Source: Rubrobacter sp.
GTDB lineage: Bacteria; Actinomycetota; Rubrobacteria; Rubrobacterales; Rubrobacteraceae
Assembly: GCA_016781885.1 (NCBI GenBank)
Contig: JADDPM010000025.1
Span: forward strand, 11,045 to 20,046
Reading direction: 5' to 3'
DNA: 9,002 nt
The translations under genes were made by a program, and so were the position numbers. The notes beneath the pieces were generated by a model, which was given only the letters and a program-made list of their open reading frames with translations, did not search any database and had not been told where the DNA came from. Each line of letters begins with the position of its first letter. The stretch's first letter is position 1. Below, piece by piece: positions 5,447-9,002 of the stretch.

Positions 5447-5728
5447 ATGGAACAGCGACTTTTAGCGCAAGGCGCAGGCACCAACAACGTGATCAACGTC
5501 TACCCTGATCGGGTGGAGCTCAGGACCGGATGGCGGGGCGAGAACGTCACCTCGCTCGGGCTCAAGCAGGTGGCGAGCGTCACTCTGCGGGGCCTGGTCA
5601 ACTGCACCCTCACAATCGAGGTGAACGACGGCCGCCGCCTGAACGTCCAACGCATGGCGCTCCCCGACGCCCGGCAGGTGAAGGCCGCCATAGAGAGCCA
5701 GAAACAAAAGGCCGGCCTCTACGAGTAG
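5447..5728 (+). CDS. small hypothetical protein, possibly PH-like (93 aa)
   Basis: I do not recognise a named family. The protein has no signal peptide or membrane helix. After a short N-terminal lead it shows a run of short strands: NVINVYPDRVELRTGW, VTSLGLKQVASVTLRG, CTLTIEVNDG and RRLNVQRM. It ends in a helix, DARQVKAAIESQKQ. Seven or so strands capped by one C-terminal helix is the layout of bacterial pleckstrin-homology-like domains, in which the Y-P-D-R-V-E-L strand and the I/L-x-x-V-x-S/T-V turn are frequent. This is a fold guess with no assignable ligand. The ATG at 5447 has only AGG directly before it, a poor ribosome site; AAGGA at 5422-5426 is too far away. TAGAAT at 5404-5409 could be a -10 box. 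It lies between the amt terminator and the TPP riboswitch promoter, so it is probably monocistronic. Confidence 0.7.
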   Translation: MEQRLLAQGAGTNNVINVYPDRVELRTGWRGENVTSLGLKQVASVTLRGLVNCTLTIEVNDGRRLNVQRMALPDARQVKAAIESQKQKAGLYE

Positions 5729-5736
5729 GAGTTTCA

Positions 5737-5765
5737 CTGCAAGGTCATCCGGTCTCTCGTACAAT
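5737..5765 (+). promoter_or_regulatory. candidate promoter of the riboswitch/SDR unit
   Basis: TACAAT at 5760-5765 is a good -10 box. CTGCAA at 5737-5742 is a weak -35 at exactly 17 nt. Transcription would begin near 5772, about 15 nt before the conserved riboswitch core, which fits well. An 8-bp inverted repeat brackets the -10 box (see next feature). Confidence 0.5.
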
Positions 5766-5778
5766 GCTCGACGAGAGA
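5753..5778. repeat. 8-bp perfect inverted repeat across the -10 region
   Basis: TCTCTCGT (5753-5760) and ACGAGAGA (5771-5778) are exact reverse complements spaced by 10 nt, with the -10 box TACAAT spanning the 5' arm edge and the spacer. The centre-to-centre distance of 18 nt suits a dimeric DNA-binding protein. It could therefore be an operator acting in addition to the riboswitch. Confidence 0.45.
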
Positions 5779-5786
5779 TAGATACA

Positions 5787-5863
5787 GGGGAGCCTGGCAA
5801 AGGCTGAGAGGGCGCGTTAGCGCCGACCCTTTGAACCTGATCCGGTTAAGACCGGCGGAGGGA
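5787..5863 (+). ncRNA. TPP riboswitch (THI element)
   Basis: The conserved blocks of the thiamin pyrophosphate aptamer appear in order. GGGGAGCC (5787-5794) pairs by its AGCC with GGCT (5802-5805). CTGAGAGGG (5804-5812) is the pyrimidine-binding turn. GGCGC/GCGCC (5811-5815, 5820-5824) closes a GTTA loop. ACCCTTTGAACCTGATC (5826-5842) follows, then CCGGT/ACCGG (5843-5847, 5851-5855) with a TAAG loop, then GCGGAGGGA (5855-5863). The outer stem is weak: GATA (5781-5784) can pair with TATC (5870-5873), the four bases just before the start codon. The GGAGG ribosome site of the next gene (5861-5865) overlaps the aptamer's last conserved bases. Ligand binding should therefore block ribosome access, meaning translational repression. 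No intrinsic terminator follows. The match is close enough that I regard the call as near certain. Confidence 0.96.
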
Positions 5864-5865
5864 GG
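5861..5865 (+). promoter_or_regulatory. ribosome binding site embedded in the TPP aptamer
   Basis: GGAGG is 8 nt before ATG 5874 and lies at the 3' edge of the aptamer, with GGAGGG also present just upstream. This fixes the start of the SDR and is the likely switch point. Confidence 0.8.
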
Positions 5866-5873
5866 GGATTATC

Positions 5874-6641
5874 ATGGGCACGCTGCAAGGCAAGGTCGCC
5901 CTCGTCACCGGCGCGAGTCGGGGCATCGGCGCGGCGATAGCGGACTCTCTGGCGAGCGAAGGCGCCGCCGTAATCGTGAACTACCACAAGAGCGAGGACC
6001 GCGCCGAAGAGGTCGCCCGCAAGATCCAGGAGAAGGGCGGTAAAGCCCTCCCCCTCCGCGCCGACGTCACCGACGAGATCGCGGTCGAGCAGATGGTCCA
6101 GGCGGCGGCCGAAGCCTTCGGTCCGGTGGACATCCTCGTAAACAACGCCCTCCCCGACTACAAGTTCGACCCCGTCTCCCGTAAGGACTTCGCGAGCATT
6201 GGATGGGGGGACTACCAGCACCAGCTGGGCGGGCTGAAGGGGGCGCTCCACTGCTCGCAGGCCGTCGTTCCGGGGATGGCGGAGAAGGGTGAAGGCAGGA
6301 TCATCAACATCCTGACTAACCTTATAAACAACCCTGTCGTCGCCTATCACGACTACACAACCGCCAAGAGCGCCTTTCTGGGCTTCTCCCGCAACCTGGC
6401 ATCTGAGCTCGGCCCCAGCGGCATAACGGTAAACATGATCGCCGGCGGCCTCATAGACGGGACAGACGCCAGCGCCCCCACCACCGATGAGGTCCGCCAG
6501 ATCGTCGCGGGCTCCACCCCCTTGAGGCGTCTCGGTGTCCCGGAGGACATGGGCCGCGCCGTCCTCATGTTCGCCTCGCCCTGGTCCAGCTTCGTCACCG
6601 GCCAGTACATAACCTGCGACGGCGGTCTCGTGATGCCCTGA
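5874..6641 (+). CDS. TPP-riboswitch-controlled short-chain dehydrogenase/reductase (FabG-like)
   Basis: The 255-aa cytoplasmic Rossmann-fold protein has classical SDR length. The cofactor loop TGASRGIG (12-19) and NYHKSEDR after strand 2 point to NADP(H). The Y-x-x-x-K pair is Y161/K165 in YTTAK. The C-terminus ends in ITCDGGLVMP, as in FabG-type enzymes. Several normally invariant positions differ. NNAG is NNAL (90-93). The catalytic Ser position, 13 before Tyr, is T148. The helix-4 Asn (usual VNLKG) is Gly120 in GGLKG. IAPG is IAGG (189-192). It is probably active but specialised, and its substrate cannot be deduced. From memory, comparative studies of thiamin regulation noted a THI-element-linked oxoacyl-ACP-reductase-like gene called oarX. 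I cannot tell whether this is its orthologue. The ATG at 5874 is set by GGAGG within the riboswitch. It converges on the response regulator gene with 6 nt between stop codons. Confidence 0.93.
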   Translation: MGTLQGKVALVTGASRGIGAAIADSLASEGAAVIVNYHKSEDRAEEVARKIQEKGGKALPLRADVTDEIAVEQMVQAAAEAFGPVDILVNNALPDYKFDPVSRKDFASIGWGDYQHQLGGLKGALHCSQAVVPGMAEKGEGRIINILTNLINNPVVAYHDYTTAKSAFLGFSRNLASELGPSGITVNMIAGGLIDGTDASAPTTDEVRQIVAGSTPLRRLGVPEDMGRAVLMFASPWSSFVTGQYITCDGGLVMP

Positions 6642-6652
6642 AGGGCTTCAGG
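6637..6652. repeat. dyad spanning the two convergent stop codons
   Basis: CCTGAAG (6637-6643) and CTTCAGG (6646-6652) are exact reverse complements around GG, so the TGA stop of the SDR and the TGA stop of the response regulator are mirror images. It may act as a small bidirectional transcription end, but no T-runs flank it. Confidence 0.35.
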
Positions 6653-7241
6653 AGATCTCACGGCGGCTCTTGAGGCCGAGCTTGCGCAGGATACTGGAGA
6701 CGTGGTTCTTGACGGTGTACAGGCTGATGTAGAGTTCCTTTGCGATCTCCGCGTTGGTGCGACGCTTGAGGACGAGCGCAAAGACCTCCTTCTCCTTAGG
6801 CGTGAGCCGGGCCTCCCCGGAGACCTCCTCGATGTGGGAGGCCGCCGCCTCCTCGGCCGCGGGCAACAGCCACACACGGCCGCTCGCGTGGGTGCGCCTG
6901 ACCGCTTCGATGAGATCCTCCCCCGCGACCCCCTTGTGCAGATAGCCGTCCGCCCCGGCTAGAGTAGCGGCCGCGATGTCCTCGGCACCCGTGTGAGCGG
7001 TGAAGACGATGACGCGCGGGGCCTCCGGCAGGGCCTTTATCTCCCGGCAGACCTCTATCCCGGAGTCCTCACCGAGCCGGAGGTCGAGCAGCACCACGTC
7101 GGGCCGCAACTCCGAGACCAGCCTGATGGCTTCGGCGGCGTTCCCGGCCTCACCGACGACCTCGTTTCCAGCGGCGGACTCCAGCAGGTGCTTCAGCCCA
7201 AAGCGGACGGTGGGATGATCGTCTACCAGGAGAATCTTCAA
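6648..7241 (-). CDS. NarL/LuxR-family response regulator
   Basis: The 197-aa protein is the DNA-binding partner of the adjacent kinase. The receiver domain occupies residues 1-117: acidic pair D7/D8, phospho-acceptor D53 in VVLLDLRL, T81 in FTAH and K103 in LHKG. The LuxR-type helix-turn-helix starts at 146 with LTPKEKEVFALVLKRRTNAE and continues IAKELYISLYTVKNHVSSIL, RKLGLKSR. The chain stops four residues after KSR, about ten short of typical NarL relatives, so the last helix is clipped. The frame is open back to 7472, but upstream codons lie inside the kinase gene and read as nonsense. The most likely start is TTG at 7241-7239. It overlaps the kinase stop as TTGA, with GAGG about 8 nt before it, which implies translational coupling. 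Its targets are unknown; the DNA sites cannot be inferred here. Confidence 0.92.
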   Translation of the reverse strand: MKILLVDDHPTVRFGLKHLLESAAGNEVVGEAGNAAEAIRLVSELRPDVVLLDLRLGEDSGIEVCREIKALPEAPRVIVFTAHTGAEDIAAATLAGADGYLHKGVAGEDLIEAVRRTHASGRVWLLPAAEEAAASHIEEVSGEARLTPKEKEVFALVLKRRTNAEIAKELYISLYTVKNHVSSILRKLGLKSRREIS

Positions 7242-8839
7242 CGCCCGAACCTCAACTCTACCGTCGTGCCCTCGCCCGGGGCGCTCTCTACGCGCAGCGC
7301 CGCCCCGACCGCCCTGGCGCGGGAGCGCATGAGGCCGAGCCCTATACCTCCCGTAGCTTTCTCCGGCTCGTAGCCGCGGCCGTCGTCGCGCATCTGTAGC
7401 ACGAAGGCATCTCCCTCCCGGCGCGTCGAGAGCCAGAAATTCTTCGCGTTCGAGTGCTTGGCCGCGTTCCATGCCGTCTCTACAAAGACCTGGTGGGCGA
7501 CCAGGATCTCCCCCCGCCCGAGCTCCTCCAGGGGAGCCGCCAGATCCTCGTGCGTCTCCATGCCGTAGAAGTACGCCAGCTTCCCGAGCCGCTGCCGGAA
7601 GAAGGCAGTCGGTTCGGCGGCGCCATGTCCCGTAGCCGCCCGGAGCTCGTCGAGCGGCCTTGCGAGGTCCCGACCGGCCTCCCGGGTGGCTTCGAGGGCT
7701 TTCTCAAGCAGCTCGCTGGCGGCATCCGAATCCCCTCGTTCTCGGGCCGCGACCGCCGCCTCGAGCATCATGGACGCGCCGTGTATATCCTGCTTTACTG
7801 TGTCGTGCAGCCCGGCCAGGATGCGCCCCTGCTCGGCCTGCAAGGCCAGCGCCTCCTGCCTCCGGGCCATCACGTCGCCCGCGTAGGCGACGGCGTAGTT
7901 CCTGCCCGTCAGGATCACCGCGAGAGCCACCCCGCCGAGCAGCAGGTAAGCAGGCATCGGGCCATACAACGCGGCCCACAGCAGCAAGAACCCGTACTGC
8001 ACGAGCGGCGAGAACGGCCCGAACCAGAACAGGCCGACCCCGTAGCTGCCGACGTGACCGGCGCGCGAGACGGTTTCGCCCCTCCAGCTAAGAGCCGCGA
8101 TGCCCAGGAACATTACGCCCCCCGACCAGAACGCCTCGGCGAGCCCCAGTTCGTAGATCCCTTGCACCCGGGTCCACAGATAGAAGCCGTCCGCCACGAG
8201 GAGCAGCAATAGACCAACCACGGAGATCACCACGAACGGCGGCCGCCGGACCGTCATCAGCGCCGCGAGCGCGAGGAACAGCAGCCCCAGGTCGCAGACC
8301 GGACGGGCGAGCACAGCCAAGGCCACCGGCACGGGCATCTCGACGATGGAGAAAGGGGAGAAGTAGAAGATCAAAAGCCCGGAAGTCAGCATCACCGCCA
8401 GGGTGTCCAAAGCCGCCACGGAGACCATTTCCTGCCGGATGCGAGCCATCAACCACAACAGCACCCCGAATAGAAGCGCGTACGAGACTGCGTGAACGGC
8501 CACCTGAAACACCTCTGCAAACCCGAGCCCGAACGCCCGCGATCCCACCCACACCACATCCGCCACCAGCCGCGCCGCCACTGCCACGCCGAAGAGCAAG
8601 AACGGTCGCCGCTCGGCTCCATCCGCCTGCCGCGCGGCCAGAAGCAAGGCGACGGCGGCGAAGACCTGCGCGACCCATGAGGCCCCCGCCACCGCGAAGA
8701 AGTGCCCCTGGGAGCCGACCTGCTGCGAAGCAAGAAGTAGCGTGAGCACGGCCCAACAAAGGGTGCCCGATGCGAACAAGACGCGCAGGGTCAGAGTCTT
8801 TCGCAGCCTCTCCGAGTTCGGGAACCATCCGGTCGTCAC
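7238..8839 (-). CDS. Membrane sensor histidine kinase, NarL-type (HisKA_3)
   Basis: The 533-aa inner-membrane kinase has an N-terminal half (about residues 15-320) made almost entirely of hydrophobic segments, roughly nine or ten helices with short loops. It has no extracytoplasmic sensor domain, so the signal is probably sensed within the membrane. The dimerisation box RILAGLHDTVKQDIHGASMM places the phosphorylated histidine at H345, in the H-D-x-x-x-Q context typical of HisKA_3 kinases. The ATPase domain shows the N-box ETAWNAAKHSNAKN (N458), D-box DDGRGYEP (D485/D486) and glycine box GGIGLGL (497-503). All catalytic motifs are intact. The start is GTG at 8839-8837, with AAGGGGG 5 nt before it on the minus strand. 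That site sits in the loop of a 5-bp CCAGC/GCTGG hairpin. The response regulator follows directly by TTGA overlap, forming a two-gene operon. The stimulus cannot be assigned. Confidence 0.93.
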   Translation of the reverse strand: MTTGWFPNSERLRKTLTLRVLFASGTLCWAVLTLLLASQQVGSQGHFFAVAGASWVAQVFAAVALLLAARQADGAERRPFLLFGVAVAARLVADVVWVGSRAFGLGFAEVFQVAVHAVSYALLFGVLLWLMARIRQEMVSVAALDTLAVMLTSGLLIFYFSPFSIVEMPVPVALAVLARPVCDLGLLFLALAALMTVRRPPFVVISVVGLLLLLVADGFYLWTRVQGIYELGLAEAFWSGGVMFLGIAALSWRGETVSRAGHVGSYGVGLFWFGPFSPLVQYGFLLLWAALYGPMPAYLLLGGVALAVILTGRNYAVAYAGDVMARRQEALALQAEQGRILAGLHDTVKQDIHGASMMLEAAVAARERGDSDAASELLEKALEATREAGRDLARPLDELRAATGHGAAEPTAFFRQRLGKLAYFYGMETHEDLAAPLEELGRGEILVAHQVFVETAWNAAKHSNAKNFWLSTRREGDAFVLQMRDDGRGYEPEKATGGIGLGLMRSRARAVGAALRVESAPGEGTTVELRFGR

Positions 8840-8863
8840 GCCAGCCCCCTTGCTGGTTGGCCT

Positions 8864-8869
8864 ATCTTA
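8864..8869 (-). promoter_or_regulatory. possible -10 box of the kinase/regulator operon
   Basis: On the minus strand TAAGAT (8869-8864) lies about 25 nt before the GTG start and would give a short leader. No good -35 is found at 16-18 nt (GGCGGT is the best). The rest of the right edge to 9002 shows no gene or clear repeat. Confidence 0.3.
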
Positions 8870-9002
8870 GCACTCCTCGCGCAGCGACCGCCGCGCTGAC
8901 AGATACGCTCAGAGAGTACCGTCGCTATCGACGCGAAGGCTGCTCCTGCCCGAGCACTAGATGTGTGTTGCGTGGTTTAGGAGTAGAAAGGGGGCCATCC
9001 GA

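Noticed and set aside
7242..7472. Long N-terminal extension of the response regulator
   Set aside because: These codons lie inside the kinase ATPase domain and read as Arg/Gly-rich nonsense. The receiver fold begins directly at KILLVDD.
1..9002. CRISPR array, insertion sequence, phage or toxin-antitoxin genes
   Set aside because: I found no regularly spaced repeats, transposase or integrase motifs, or paired small toxin/antitoxin frames on either strand.

Overview
The window looks like chromosomal DNA from a high-GC actinobacterium, most likely Rubrobacter or a close relative. This placement rests on G/C-rich third positions mixed with unusually frequent ATA (Ile) codons, GTG and TTG starts, and the look of the proteins. 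It is recognition from memory, not a database match.

Layout, left to right. (1) The left edge holds the first ~90 bases of uvrA on the minus strand (UvrABC excision repair), reading out of the window. Its best-fitting first codon is ATA. (2) Positions 93-467 form a divergent leader: a candidate uvrA promoter, a perfect 7-bp hairpin, a possible 13-codon mini-ORF and a 21-nt inverted repeat. They lie upstream of an unrecognised 120-aa protein (468-830). (3) Positions 831-1397 contain no gene but several dyads. One carries a short motif seen again near amt. (4) Positions 1398-1690 encode a small, probably helical ferritin-like or coiled protein whose reading frame is broken by two extra bases. 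(5) A PucR/CdaR-type regulator (1875-3584) is followed, 266 nt later, by an ammonium transporter of the Amt family (3851-5305) with a long, structured, untranslated leader and a strong 3' hairpin. (6) A 93-aa small protein, perhaps PH-like, comes next (5447-5728). (7) A clear TPP riboswitch (about 5787-5863) lies directly before a short-chain dehydrogenase/reductase (SDR; 5874-6641). (8) A two-component system lies on the minus strand, convergent with the SDR gene: a membrane histidine kinase (8839-7238) and a NarL/LuxR-type response regulator (7241-6648). They are joined by a TTGA start/stop overlap.

How the parts may work together. Regulator plus Amt suggests nitrogen sensing and ammonium uptake, although PucR's target cannot be read from the sequence. 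The riboswitch places the SDR under thiamin pyrophosphate control, probably by hiding its ribosome binding site. That SDR has replacements at several normally conserved catalytic and cofactor positions, so its reaction is open. The kinase/regulator pair should form one signalling unit with an unknown stimulus sensed in or near the membrane.

The most interesting items are the TPP-riboswitch/divergent-SDR unit, the amt leader with competing helices and a motif shared with the 900-950 region, the structured uvrA-side leader, and the frameshifted small gene.
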